64,000 nucleotides of DNA. Source: CAJBVG01 sp943371235 (GTDB lineage Bacteria; Bacteroidota; Bacteroidia; Sphingobacteriales; Sphingobacteriaceae). Position 1 is the first letter of the stretch. Each line of letters begins with the position of its first letter. The stretch covers positions 22,450 to 86,449 of the forward strand of contig CALRTZ010000005.1 in assembly GCA_943371235.1 (NCBI GenBank). Reading direction: 5' to 3'. Below are positions 44,374-52,597 of this stretch, in pieces. The notes below the pieces were generated by a model. The model searched no databases. It was not told where the DNA came from and was given only the letters and a program-made list of their open reading frames with translations. The position numbers and the translations under genes are program-made.

Positions 44374-45789
44374 ATGAACATAGAACAAATTTACACCGGA
44401 TGTTTAGCTCAAGGAGCTTATTACATTACATCAAATGGCGAAGCAGTTATTATTGATCCATTAAGAGAGGTACAACCTTACATGGATCGTTTAGCTAAAG
44501 ACAATGTAAAATTGAAGTACATTTTCGAAACGCATTTCCATGCCGATTTTGTTTCGGGTCATGTTGATTTAAGTAAGAAAACCAATGCACCTATAGTTTA
44601 CGGACCAAATGCAGCATGTGAATTTGAATGTATTTCGGCTACAGATGGACAAGAGTTTAAAGTAGGAAAGTTAACAATTAAAGTATTACACACACCAGGT
44701 CATACCATGGAAAGTACTACTTATTTATTGAAAGATGAAAATGGTAAAGATCATGCAATTTTTAGTGGCGACACTTTGTTTTTAGGGGATGTTGGTCGCC
44801 CAGACTTAGCACAAAAAGCGGCAAGTATGACTCAAGAAGAACTTGCAGGTTTGTTATACGAAAGTTTAACAACTAAAATTATGCCTTTAGCAGATGATGT
44901 TATTGTATATCCTGCTCACGGTGCAGGAAGTGCTTGCGGTAAAAACATGATGAAAGAAACGGTTGATACTTTAGGTAATCAGAAAAAAATGAATTACGCT
45001 TTAAATCAACCAAACAAAGAAGCGTTTGTACAAGCAGTTACAGATGGCTTAACACCACCGCCAGCTTATTTCGGAATGAACGTTGCCATGAATAAGAAAG
45101 GGTATGCAGATTTTGAAAGCGTATTAAACAATGGTATGCGTGCATTAAGTCCTGATGCATTTGAAATTGCAGCCGAAGAAACATCAGCCTTAATTTTAGA
45201 TACAAGAGATAACGGATTATTTTCAAAAGCATTTGTTCCACAATCCATAAACATTGGCTTAAATGGAGATTTTGCTCCTTGGGTGGGCGCATTAATTGTT
45301 GATGTAAAACAACCTTTATTATTAATTACAGATGAAGGTAAAGAAGAAGAAGCATTAACCAGGTTAGCTCGTGTTGGTTTCGATAATCAAATCGGTCATT
45401 TAGCGGGTGGTATTGATGCTTGGATAAAGAGCGGAAAAGAAGTGGATTCTGTAAAGAGAATAACCGCTGATGAGTTTGCTGCTCAAGTAAAAATTGGGGA
45501 GAGCAAAGTAATTGATATTCGTAAAGAATCAGAATACGAAGCAGAACATATTGATGAAGCATACAGCAAACCATTAGCTTATATTAACGAGTGGATAAAA
45601 GACATTAACCCGAACGAGCATTTCTTTATGCATTGCGCAGGTGGTTATAGAAGTATGATGGCTGCAAGTATTTTGCAAGCAAGAGGATACCGTAACTTCT
45701 CGGAAGTTGAAGGTGGTTTCAATAAAATTGCAGAAACGAATGTACCTCGTACAGATTTTGTTTGCCAAAGTAAAGTGTTAAAGTCATAA
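44374..45789 (+). CDS. Persulfide dioxygenase-rhodanese fusion (ETHE1-like)
   Basis: 471 aa. N-terminal metallo-beta-lactamase domain (1-250) of the ETHE1 group with THFHADFVSGH (His54, His56, Asp58), HTPGHT, FSGDTLFLGDVGRPDL and PAHGAGSACGKNM; it oxidises glutathione- or bacillithiol-persulfide to sulfite with one Fe2+. Two rhodanese-like domains follow. The first (about 265-355) has the fold pattern but no Cys in its active loop position, so it is probably inactive. The second (about 365-470) has HCAGGYRS with the catalytic Cys421. Fusion of the dioxygenase to rhodanese is known in other bacteria. Confidence 0.92.
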   Translation: MNIEQIYTGCLAQGAYYITSNGEAVIIDPLREVQPYMDRLAKDNVKLKYIFETHFHADFVSGHVDLSKKTNAPIVYGPNAACEFECISATDGQEFKVGKLTIKVLHTPGHTMESTTYLLKDENGKDHAIFSGDTLFLGDVGRPDLAQKAASMTQEELAGLLYESLTTKIMPLADDVIVYPAHGAGSACGKNMMKETVDTLGNQKKMNYALNQPNKEAFVQAVTDGLTPPPAYFGMNVAMNKKGYADFESVLNNGMRALSPDAFEIAAEETSALILDTRDNGLFSKAFVPQSINIGLNGDFAPWVGALIVDVKQPLLLITDEGKEEEALTRLARVGFDNQIGHLAGGIDAWIKSGKEVDSVKRITADEFAAQVKIGESKVIDIRKESEYEAEHIDEAYSKPLAYINEWIKDINPNEHFFMHCAGGYRSMMAASILQARGYRNFSEVEGGFNKIAETNVPRTDFVCQSKVLKS

Positions 45790-45799
45790 TTAGATATTA

Positions 45800-46066
45800 A
45801 TGGAAAACTTAATAAAAAATGGAGCTTTTTTAGTAGACGTAAGAACTCCAGCAGAATGGGCAGAAGGGCATGTAAACCATTCGGTAAACATTCCTTTAGA
45901 TACTGTAGAAAGTAACATCGACTTATTTAAAGGTAAAGATCAAGTAATTGTTTTTTGCAGAAGTGGAAACAGGAGCGGACAAGCAAAAGCAATTTTAGAG
46001 CAACATGGTATTGCGAATGTAACCAACGGTGGTACATGGCAAGACATTAAACAATACATCGATTAA
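45800..46066 (+). CDS. Single-domain rhodanese sulfurtransferase
   Basis: 88 aa, cytosolic, no signal peptide. Complete small rhodanese: LVDVRTPAEWAEGHVNHSVNIP and the active-site loop FCRSGNRSG with catalytic Cys53. It would carry sulfane sulfur between donors such as thiosulfate and persulfide acceptors. It starts 10 bp after the persulfide dioxygenase fusion and 13 bp before the universal stress gene, so it is in the operon. Confidence 0.92.
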   Translation: MENLIKNGAFLVDVRTPAEWAEGHVNHSVNIPLDTVESNIDLFKGKDQVIVFCRSGNRSGQAKAILEQHGIANVTNGGTWQDIKQYID

Positions 46067-46079
46067 TAAATAGATTTTT

Positions 46080-46916
46080 ATGGACCATTTGAAAATTTTA
46101 ATACCTACAGACTTTAGTGTTCAATCGGATTATGCCTATTTAATGGTAAAAAAAATTGAAGAAAAAGTTGACACAGAAATACATTTTTTACACGTAATGA
46201 ACGTACCGAGTACGGTTACTATGGATAAAGATGGGAATGTACAAACTTGTGGTGAAATTGATGTTCAATATGTATTAAGTCAAAAAAATATTGCAGAAGC
46301 AAAACTAGAAAGCTTGAAAACACAATACGGAAATCATATACATACACATATTGTATTTGGTAAAGTAACTGATCAAATCATTTCTTTTTCTGCAGAGCAT
46401 ACTTTTGATTTAATTGTAATGGGCACTAAAGGCGCAACAGGTATTAAAGAAAAAGTTTCTGGATCTGAAACTCAAATGGTAGCGAGAAAATCCAACATTC
46501 CATTACTTTCTTTAATGTGCGATCGTTCCGATTTAGTTATTAAAAATATTTTGTTTGTTCATGATTTTAAAAATAATACTGAAAAATACGATTTAACACT
46601 TTTGAGAAAGTTTATAAAATATTTTGATACGAAAGTTCATCAGTTACACATTTTAAACAACACTAACGAACTTGAGTCGAGAATGATTTTAGATCAGATG
46701 GATGCGCATGCAAAATTGAATGGTATCGTAAACTACTCTAATCATTTATTAAATGATTTTGATATAGAAAACGGTGTGGTACATTTTAATCAAATGCACG
46801 AAGTAGATTTGGTTTGTATAGGTACACACGGCAAAGGTGGCTTGTTTTACACGAGTGTAACCGAAAAATTAATCAATCATTTATATAAACCAATGATTTC
46901 ATTTCAACTAAAATAA
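46080..46916 (+). CDS. Universal stress protein, two Usp domains
   Basis: 278 aa. Domain 1 (1-143) begins LKILIPTDFSVQSDYAY and has the nucleotide-binding-like loop VMGTKGATGIKEKVSGS (G-2x-G-9x-G-S/T pattern), so it may bind ATP. Domain 2 (about 150-278) has VCIGTHGKGGLFYTSVTEKL. Role in the sulfur island is unknown; USP genes are often found next to respiratory and redox genes. It lies between the rhodanese gene and the YeeE/YedE pair with short spacers. Confidence 0.88.
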   Translation: MDHLKILIPTDFSVQSDYAYLMVKKIEEKVDTEIHFLHVMNVPSTVTMDKDGNVQTCGEIDVQYVLSQKNIAEAKLESLKTQYGNHIHTHIVFGKVTDQIISFSAEHTFDLIVMGTKGATGIKEKVSGSETQMVARKSNIPLLSLMCDRSDLVIKNILFVHDFKNNTEKYDLTLLRKFIKYFDTKVHQLHILNNTNELESRMILDQMDAHAKLNGIVNYSNHLLNDFDIENGVVHFNQMHEVDLVCIGTHGKGGLFYTSVTEKLINHLYKPMISFQLK

Positions 46917-46926
46917 ATATAAAAAT

Positions 46927-47484
46927 ATGCCCGAATTTTTAACTAATACTTGGCCTTGGTGGTTTTCTGGGGCAATAATTGCGAGCATAATGGTTGCATT
47001 GTTGTTCTTCGGACAATCGTTCGGTTTTTCGTCAAATTTAAGAACCATTTGCGCTGCAGCTGGCTTAGGAAAAAATGTAAAGTTTTTTGATTTTAATTGG
47101 CGCGGACAAATGTGGAATTTAATGTTTTTGTTTGGAGCAATCATTGGTGGCTTTATAGCAAATCAGTTTTTTTCTAACGGTATGCCTTTAGAAATTTCAG
47201 AAAACACTATTAAAGATTTAAGCAAGCTTGGTATTGCAGCTCCAATTTCTGTGCAACCAGAAGAGCTATTTAGCCTCGAAGCCATGTTTTCTATTAAAGG
47301 ATTTTTAATACTTGCTTTTGGAGGATTAATGGTTGGATTTGGTTCTAGGTATGCTGGCGGATGCACGTCTGGCCATGCTATTAGCGGTTTATCCGATTTG
47401 CAGTTACCTTCTTTAGTAGCCGTTATCGGTTTCTTCTTAGGAGGCTTAGTAATGACACATTTATTGTTACCATACATTTTATAA
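46927..47484 (+). CDS. YeeE/YedE family thiosulfate transporter, first part
   Basis: 185 aa, about five membrane segments. Contains two of the Cys-centred motifs of the YeeE/YedE family: RTICAAAGLGKN and GSRYAGGCTSGHAISGLSDL. In YeeE (TsuA), conserved Cys residues on three such loops pass thiosulfate through the membrane. The third motif is on the next gene. Together the two would form a complete transporter. It probably brings thiosulfate or a related compound into the cytosol for the rhodanese and dioxygenase. Confidence 0.87.
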   Translation: MPEFLTNTWPWWFSGAIIASIMVALLFFGQSFGFSSNLRTICAAAGLGKNVKFFDFNWRGQMWNLMFLFGAIIGGFIANQFFSNGMPLEISENTIKDLSKLGIAAPISVQPEELFSLEAMFSIKGFLILAFGGLMVGFGSRYAGGCTSGHAISGLSDLQLPSLVAVIGFFLGGLVMTHLLLPYIL

Positions 47485-47489
47485 AAATT

Positions 47490-47903
47490 ATGAAATTATT
47501 AAAATTCTTATTAATTGGAATCGTGTTCGGAGTGGTAATGGCTAAATCCGAAGCAATGTCGTGGTTCAGAATACAAGAAATGTTTAGGTTCCAGGCCTTT
47601 CATATGTATGGCATAATTGGTACTGCAGTGGTACTGGGTGCATTAGGTGTATACATAATAAAAAAATTAAAACTGAGAGATACAGAGGGTAACCCCATCC
47701 TGTTTTTCCCTAAAGACAAAGCATACCTAAGGTATTTAATTGGAGGTTCCATATTTGGTTTAGGATGGGCACTAAGCGGTGCTTGTCCTGGACCTATGGT
47801 TGTAAACATTGGATACGGTTACTTATCAATGGTAGTTGTATTTTTCTTTGCAATTGTGGGTACTTATTTATACGCTATAATCAAAAATTATTTGCCTCAT
47901 TAA
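47490..47903 (+). CDS. YeeE/YedE family transporter, second part (DUF6691 type)
   Basis: 137 aa, four membrane segments. Carries the third conserved motif, GWALSGACPGPMVVNIGYG (about residues 93-111), which with the first part completes the YeeE-like set of three Cys loops. Start lies 5 bp after the preceding gene. Such two-gene pairs of YeeE/YedE proteins are common next to rhodanese and persulfide dioxygenase genes in bacteria. Confidence 0.87.
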   Translation: MKLLKFLLIGIVFGVVMAKSEAMSWFRIQEMFRFQAFHMYGIIGTAVVLGALGVYIIKKLKLRDTEGNPILFFPKDKAYLRYLIGGSIFGLGWALSGACPGPMVVNIGYGYLSMVVVFFFAIVGTYLYAIIKNYLPH

Positions 47904-47922
47904 TTATCTAATACAAATTATT

Positions 47923-49035
47923 ATGGATAATCAATTAAAAAATAATATGAATTCTGATGAGGTAAATAAATCTACATTTAAGCTTATTAATCAATTATTG
48001 GTTTTAAATGTTTTATTAATTCTGATCATTATTGTATTTGCGATTTATTTTTTATTAGCAAATAATAGTAACACTAATACAGAAAATTTACCCTCTGAAG
48101 AAAGTGTAGTTGCGCTAAATAATACAACAGAATCGAAGCCAGTAGAAAACTTCTGGACAGCACCATCTATAGAAGAAATTATAGACACCGAGCAAAAGAA
48201 ATTGATTGAATATGGCAAAGAAATAATTGCCCATACTTCAGTATATTTTGGAGCTAAAGGCAAAGTAAATGCAAACAGCACTAATGGCATGAATTGCCAG
48301 AATTGCCATTTAGATGCAGGTACAAAAGTGTTTGGTAATAATTATTCGGCAGTAGCATCAACCTATCCAAAATTTAGAGCACGCTCGGGTTCTACAGAAA
48401 ATATTTATAAAAGAGTAAACGATTGTTTCGAAAGAAGTTTAAACGGTAAGGGCTTAGATACCACTTCAAAAGAGATGCAAGCCATTGTAGCCTATATTAA
48501 TTTTTTAGGTAAAGATGTAGCCAAAGGAGAAAAACCAAAAGGAGTAGGATTTAAAGATCTTGCCTTTTTAGATAGAGCGATAGATCCGGTAAAAGGTAAA
48601 GTGGTGTACGATCAAAAATGTGTGTCATGCCATCAAACAACTGGTGAGGGACTTTTAACAGATGATAAAACAGCCTTTGTTTATCCTCCATTATGGGGTA
48701 AAAATAGTTATAACGATGGTGCAGGTTTATACAGAATGTCGAATTTTGCAAAGTATGTAAAATACAACATGCCATTGGGTGTAAACCATGAGAATACTCA
48801 ATTAACAGATGAAGAAGCTTGGGATGTTGCCGCTTTTGTAAACTCACAAAGCCGACCAAAAAAGAACATCAAAAAAGATTGGCCAAACATTGCAGAAAAA
48901 CCATTTGATCACCCGTTCGGCCCATATGCTGATGGTTTTACAGAAAAAGAACATAAATATGGCCCTTATAAGCCAATAAAAGCTAAATTAGAACAGCTAA
49001 AAAAATCATCAACACAAACACCAAAAAATACTTAA
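47923..49035 (+). CDS. Dihaem cytochrome c, TsdA-like thiosulfate dehydrogenase
   Basis: 370 aa. One N-terminal membrane anchor (about residues 20-46), an Asn/Ser/Glu linker, then two haem c domains. Haem 1: CQNCH (125-129) in MNCQNCHLDAG. Haem 2: CVSCH (233-237). In TsdA the first haem has an unusual Cys ligand, and the matching VNDCFERSLNGK (Cys168) is present; YNMPLGV offers Met for haem 2. TsdA interconverts thiosulfate and tetrathionate. Direction here is unknown, but the setting favours oxidation. The protein is membrane-anchored rather than a soluble periplasmic enzyme. A SoxA-type role is less likely but possible. Confidence 0.83.
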   Translation: MDNQLKNNMNSDEVNKSTFKLINQLLVLNVLLILIIIVFAIYFLLANNSNTNTENLPSEESVVALNNTTESKPVENFWTAPSIEEIIDTEQKKLIEYGKEIIAHTSVYFGAKGKVNANSTNGMNCQNCHLDAGTKVFGNNYSAVASTYPKFRARSGSTENIYKRVNDCFERSLNGKGLDTTSKEMQAIVAYINFLGKDVAKGEKPKGVGFKDLAFLDRAIDPVKGKVVYDQKCVSCHQTTGEGLLTDDKTAFVYPPLWGKNSYNDGAGLYRMSNFAKYVKYNMPLGVNHENTQLTDEEAWDVAAFVNSQSRPKKNIKKDWPNIAEKPFDHPFGPYADGFTEKEHKYGPYKPIKAKLEQLKKSSTQTPKNT

Positions 49036-49040
49036 TACTG

Positions 49041-50744
49041 ATGGCAAATAAAAGAAGAGATTTTATAAGAAAAGCAGGCATGGTATTTTCCACTGCTTTT
49101 CTTGCTAGTGCAAGCCCTATTGCAAGCATTGCCAATTCTGTAGAAGAAATTGAATCGGAATTTGATGATCAAAAAAATGCCAGCTCTTCAGAAAAAACTA
49201 CCTTAAGTATTTTACAAACAACCGATGTACACTGCCAAGTGTATCCGCATGATGAGTTGTTTTGGGAAAATAACAAAGCAGTATTCAGAAAAACAGGTGG
49301 CTATGCACAATTGGCGACTTATCTAAAAAAAGAAAGAAAAAATAAACATAGCTTTTTAATTGATACTGGCGATATGTTTCAGGGTAGTGAATTATCTGTA
49401 AAAACTACTGGTGAAGCCATGGTGCCTATTTTAAATAAGTTAGGATACGATTTGTATTTACCCGGAAATTGGGAAGTTATTTATTACAAAAAAGCGATGC
49501 AGAAATTATTAGGTGCTTTACATGCTCCTAAAGTTTGTGCCAATATGTATCATGATTTAGGCGAGGGTAAAAAAGGAGAATTAATTTTTCCAGCTTACCA
49601 TGTGTGGAATGTAAACGGAATTAAAGTAGGATTTTTAGGATACACAGATCCTTTAGTACCTATTAGGCAATCGCCAAATTATAGCAAAGGAATTATTTAC
49701 ACCAAACCAGAAGAAAATATTGCTCATTATGTTGATGTATTAAGAAATCAAGAACAATGCGCAGCAGTAATTGTAATAGCACATTTGGGTCTCTCTCAAC
49801 AATTACATTTAGCTAATAACGAAGTTTGCAAAGGAGTGGATTATATTTTAGGGGGCGATACACATGAGCGAGTTAGAGTGCCTATACAATGTACCTATGC
49901 AAAGGTTGTAGAACCGGGTGCTTTCGGTAGTTTTGTAGGAAAGCTTAACTTAACTTTTCAAGATCATAAATTAGTAAAAGACGAATACGAATTGGTGGAA
50001 ATTTCTGAGCGTAATTATAAAGCAGACGAAGAAGTTTTATCGATTATAAAACAAAATGAACAACCCTTTAAAGAAGATATTAATAAAGTAATTGGGTACA
50101 GTACTATCCCTTTATATAGGTATTTTGTAGTTGAAAATACTATTGATACCTTAATTTTAGATGCACTCTCTTGGAAAGTTAAAGAAGTAGATATTGTGCT
50201 CTCTAATGGGTTCAGATTTTGCCCACCAAGAACCACTCCAGACCATACCGGGAATATTCCTATTACCAATGGATTTGTATTTGATATGCTACCTGTTGAC
50301 AGTACCGTAAGAACTGCAGAAGTTACCGGTAAACAAATAAAAGAATGGTTAGAGAAAGAGTTGAACAATGTGTTTGCAAAAGAAGCATCCGAACGATTTG
50401 GTGGTTGGGTAATAAAATTTAAAGGCATGAACATTGAGTTTAATGCTTTTGCTGATAAAGGCAAACGTGTGCAAAAAGTAACAGTAGCAAACAATGAACT
50501 TAATTTAGAACAAACCTATAAAATTTGTGCTTGCGAACGCGATGGAGATCCCGATGATATGTTGTGTAGAATACGCGGTGTTAAAAACGCTCGAAACACT
50601 CCTAATACTTTGCACAGTGTAATGAAAGAATATTTAGCAGCAAACAGTCCGGTTAGTCCAAAGCCTCCTTTATCAGCTAAGATTTTAGATGCTTCGCAAG
50701 ATTTATTAACACAAGTAACAGGAGTTGATTATCAATTTAGATAA
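49041..50744 (+). CDS. SoxB-like thiosulfohydrolase (metallophosphatase/5'-nucleotidase superfamily)
   Basis: 567 aa. Twin-arginine-like signal RRDFIRKAG (residues 5-13) then a calcineurin-like domain: TTDVHCQVYP (metal site 1), IDTGDMFQGSE, PGNWEV, VIAHLGLSQQ and GGDTHERV. The Trp in GNWE, where ordinary 5'-nucleotidases have His (GNHE), is a SoxB feature. The C-terminal 5'-nucleotidase domain follows (PITNGFVFDMLPVDSTV). SoxB hydrolyses sulfate from a sulfonated Cys on SoxYZ. No SoxYZ gene is in the island, so the natural substrate carrier is unknown. Confidence 0.82.
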   Translation: MANKRRDFIRKAGMVFSTAFLASASPIASIANSVEEIESEFDDQKNASSSEKTTLSILQTTDVHCQVYPHDELFWENNKAVFRKTGGYAQLATYLKKERKNKHSFLIDTGDMFQGSELSVKTTGEAMVPILNKLGYDLYLPGNWEVIYYKKAMQKLLGALHAPKVCANMYHDLGEGKKGELIFPAYHVWNVNGIKVGFLGYTDPLVPIRQSPNYSKGIIYTKPEENIAHYVDVLRNQEQCAAVIVIAHLGLSQQLHLANNEVCKGVDYILGGDTHERVRVPIQCTYAKVVEPGAFGSFVGKLNLTFQDHKLVKDEYELVEISERNYKADEEVLSIIKQNEQPFKEDINKVIGYSTIPLYRYFVVENTIDTLILDALSWKVKEVDIVLSNGFRFCPPRTTPDHTGNIPITNGFVFDMLPVDSTVRTAEVTGKQIKEWLEKELNNVFAKEASERFGGWVIKFKGMNIEFNAFADKGKRVQKVTVANNELNLEQTYKICACERDGDPDDMLCRIRGVKNARNTPNTLHSVMKEYLAANSPVSPKPPLSAKILDASQDLLTQVTGVDYQFR

Positions 50745-50751
50745 AAACAAA

Positions 50752-51162
50752 ATGAAAAAAATCATACTTTTAGCATTGTTTGCATTTGGTTTAAATGCAG
50801 TACAAGCACAAGTTACAGAGCATAAAATTGTATTTCAATTAAGTGTAAGCGATACAATGGCCCATAAATCATTAATGAAACAGCTGGGTAATATTTTAAC
50901 GGTTTCGCCTAGCACTAAAATAGAAATTGTATGTCACGGTCCTGGCTTGGAAATACTAATGATAAATAAATCTATCGTAAAAGATAAAATCGAAGTGTTT
51001 AAAAACAAAGGTGTAGTATTTAATGCATGTGAGTTTTCTATGAAAGAACGTAATATTTCTAAATCTGTAATTATACCAAGTGCAACTTATGTACCAGCAG
51101 GCATTATAGAAATTGTTAGCAAACAAGAACAAGGTTGGTCATATATTAAATCAGGATTTTAA
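50752..51162 (+). CDS. DsrE/DsrF-like periplasmic sulfur-carrier candidate
   Basis: 136 aa from ATG 50752 (MKKIILLALFAFGLNAVQAQ, signal peptide). The mature domain of about 115 residues has the DsrE fold pattern: HKIVFQLSVSD, IEIVCHGPGLEIL (Cys61) and GVVFNACEFSMKERN (Cys92), the latter in the position of the persulfide-bearing Cys of DsrE-type proteins. Such proteins carry sulfur as a persulfide between enzymes. With SoxB-like and TsdA-like proteins nearby in the same compartment, it could replace SoxYZ as carrier, which is inference. A longer in-frame start 27 bp upstream overlaps the previous gene and is unlikely. Confidence 0.82.
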   Translation: MKKIILLALFAFGLNAVQAQVTEHKIVFQLSVSDTMAHKSLMKQLGNILTVSPSTKIEIVCHGPGLEILMINKSIVKDKIEVFKNKGVVFNACEFSMKERNISKSVIIPSATYVPAGIIEIVSKQEQGWSYIKSGF

Positions 51163-51170
51163 TACACAAA

Positions 51171-52580
51171 ATGTTTAATATTTCAGTTTTAAAGGTATCA
51201 AGTATATTGATATTCTTAAGCATCGCTATTCCATCTATTGCACAACACGAAACGGAAAATACGCAAGTAGATTCTAGCAATATAAAATCAATAAAAGATT
51301 TCATGAATAAATCTGTTTGGCATTTCCACAGCCGTAGTTTTTTTATGACGACTATAAACGATGGTGCCTTGAAAGACGATTATGCTTTGGCACAAGGTGC
51401 TGGAATAGGTTTGCTCACTACTCCAATTAAAGGCTTCCAATTAGGCTTGAGTGGATATTTTATCTTCAATGTTTTTTCATCAGACTTAGCAAGTCCGGAT
51501 TCTATTACAGGTTTAAAGAACCGATATGAATTGGGGCAATTTGACGTTTTACGTCCTACGAATAAATATGATTTTGATAGGCTCGAAGATTTGTTTATTA
51601 AGTACAAAATTAAAAAGACATACATAAAACTAGGACGAATGGAATTGCAAACTCCATTTTTAAATATGCAAGATGGCAGAATGCGCCCTACCATTGAAGA
51701 AGGAATTTGGTTGAATTCTAAAGAACTAAAAAACATAGAAATACAAGCGGGATATATTTGGGGAATATCGCCGCGCTCTACGGTCGATTGGTTTAAAACA
51801 TCAGAATCTATAGGTATTTACGGGCAAGGTGTAAATGTGGATGGTACTAAATCTAACTATGCAAATAATTTAGAAAGCAAGGGCATTGTATTATTCAACC
51901 TAAATTATAAATACAAAAATAAGGCTGAAATAATTTTATGGAATGCTTACATCGAAAATATTTCAAATACCAGTATGCTTGAGATAAAAAATGAACATTT
52001 ACTAGGAAATGTTACTATTTACAACGGTTTAATGTATTTCCACCAAAGGGCAATTCATGATGGTGGCAATGTCGATCAAGCTAAAACATACATAAATAAA
52101 AATGCGAAAACGAATGTAATTAGTTTACAAGTAGGAGCGAAGAAAAAGAGATGGAATGTAAATCTAAATTATACCCATATTACAGATGATGGCAGGTATT
52201 TAATGCCAAGAGAATGGGGTAGAGACCCCTTTTATACCTTTATGTCCAGAGAGAGGAATGAAGGAGCAGGCAATGTTCATGCATTTACTACCAACATAGT
52301 TTATACAAGCTTAAATAATAAATTAAAATCAGGTGTTTCTTATGGGTACATAAACATGCCCAGTGTATTTAATTTTCGGTTGAATAAATACGGGATGCCT
52401 ACTTACCACCAATTAAACCTATCATCAAGCTACAACTTCCAAAACTTTTGGAAAGGCATGGAGTTTAGAGTACTAATGGCCAGTAAATTTAATGGCAGCG
52501 AAGAGTTGCTGCAAGCTAAACATGTTTATAATAAAATAAATATGCTTAATTTTAACTTTATTGTCGACATTAGGATTTAA
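51171..52580 (+). CDS. OprD-like outer membrane porin
   Basis: 469 aa. Signal peptide to about residue 25 (SIAIPSIAQ), then a beta-barrel with alternating amphipathic strands ending in Ile (NFIVDIRI). DDYALAQGAGIGLLTTPIKG and REWGRDPFYTFMSRERNEGAG resemble OprD-family porins. It would let small anions such as thiosulfate or tetrathionate into the periplasm; that is inference from its place in the operon, 8 bp after the DsrE-like gene and 17 bp before the regulator gene. Confidence 0.75.
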   Translation: MFNISVLKVSSILIFLSIAIPSIAQHETENTQVDSSNIKSIKDFMNKSVWHFHSRSFFMTTINDGALKDDYALAQGAGIGLLTTPIKGFQLGLSGYFIFNVFSSDLASPDSITGLKNRYELGQFDVLRPTNKYDFDRLEDLFIKYKIKKTYIKLGRMELQTPFLNMQDGRMRPTIEEGIWLNSKELKNIEIQAGYIWGISPRSTVDWFKTSESIGIYGQGVNVDGTKSNYANNLESKGIVLFNLNYKYKNKAEIILWNAYIENISNTSMLEIKNEHLLGNVTIYNGLMYFHQRAIHDGGNVDQAKTYINKNAKTNVISLQVGAKKKRWNVNLNYTHITDDGRYLMPREWGRDPFYTFMSRERNEGAGNVHAFTTNIVYTSLNNKLKSGVSYGYINMPSVFNFRLNKYGMPTYHQLNLSSSYNFQNFWKGMEFRVLMASKFNGSEELLQAKHVYNKINMLNFNFIVDIRI

Positions 52581-52597
52581 GGCTTTTTTGGAACATC

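Noticed and set aside
50015..50494. Minus-strand open frame of 159 codons inside the SoxB-like gene
   Set aside because: Wholly antisense to a well-supported gene with no motifs of its own.
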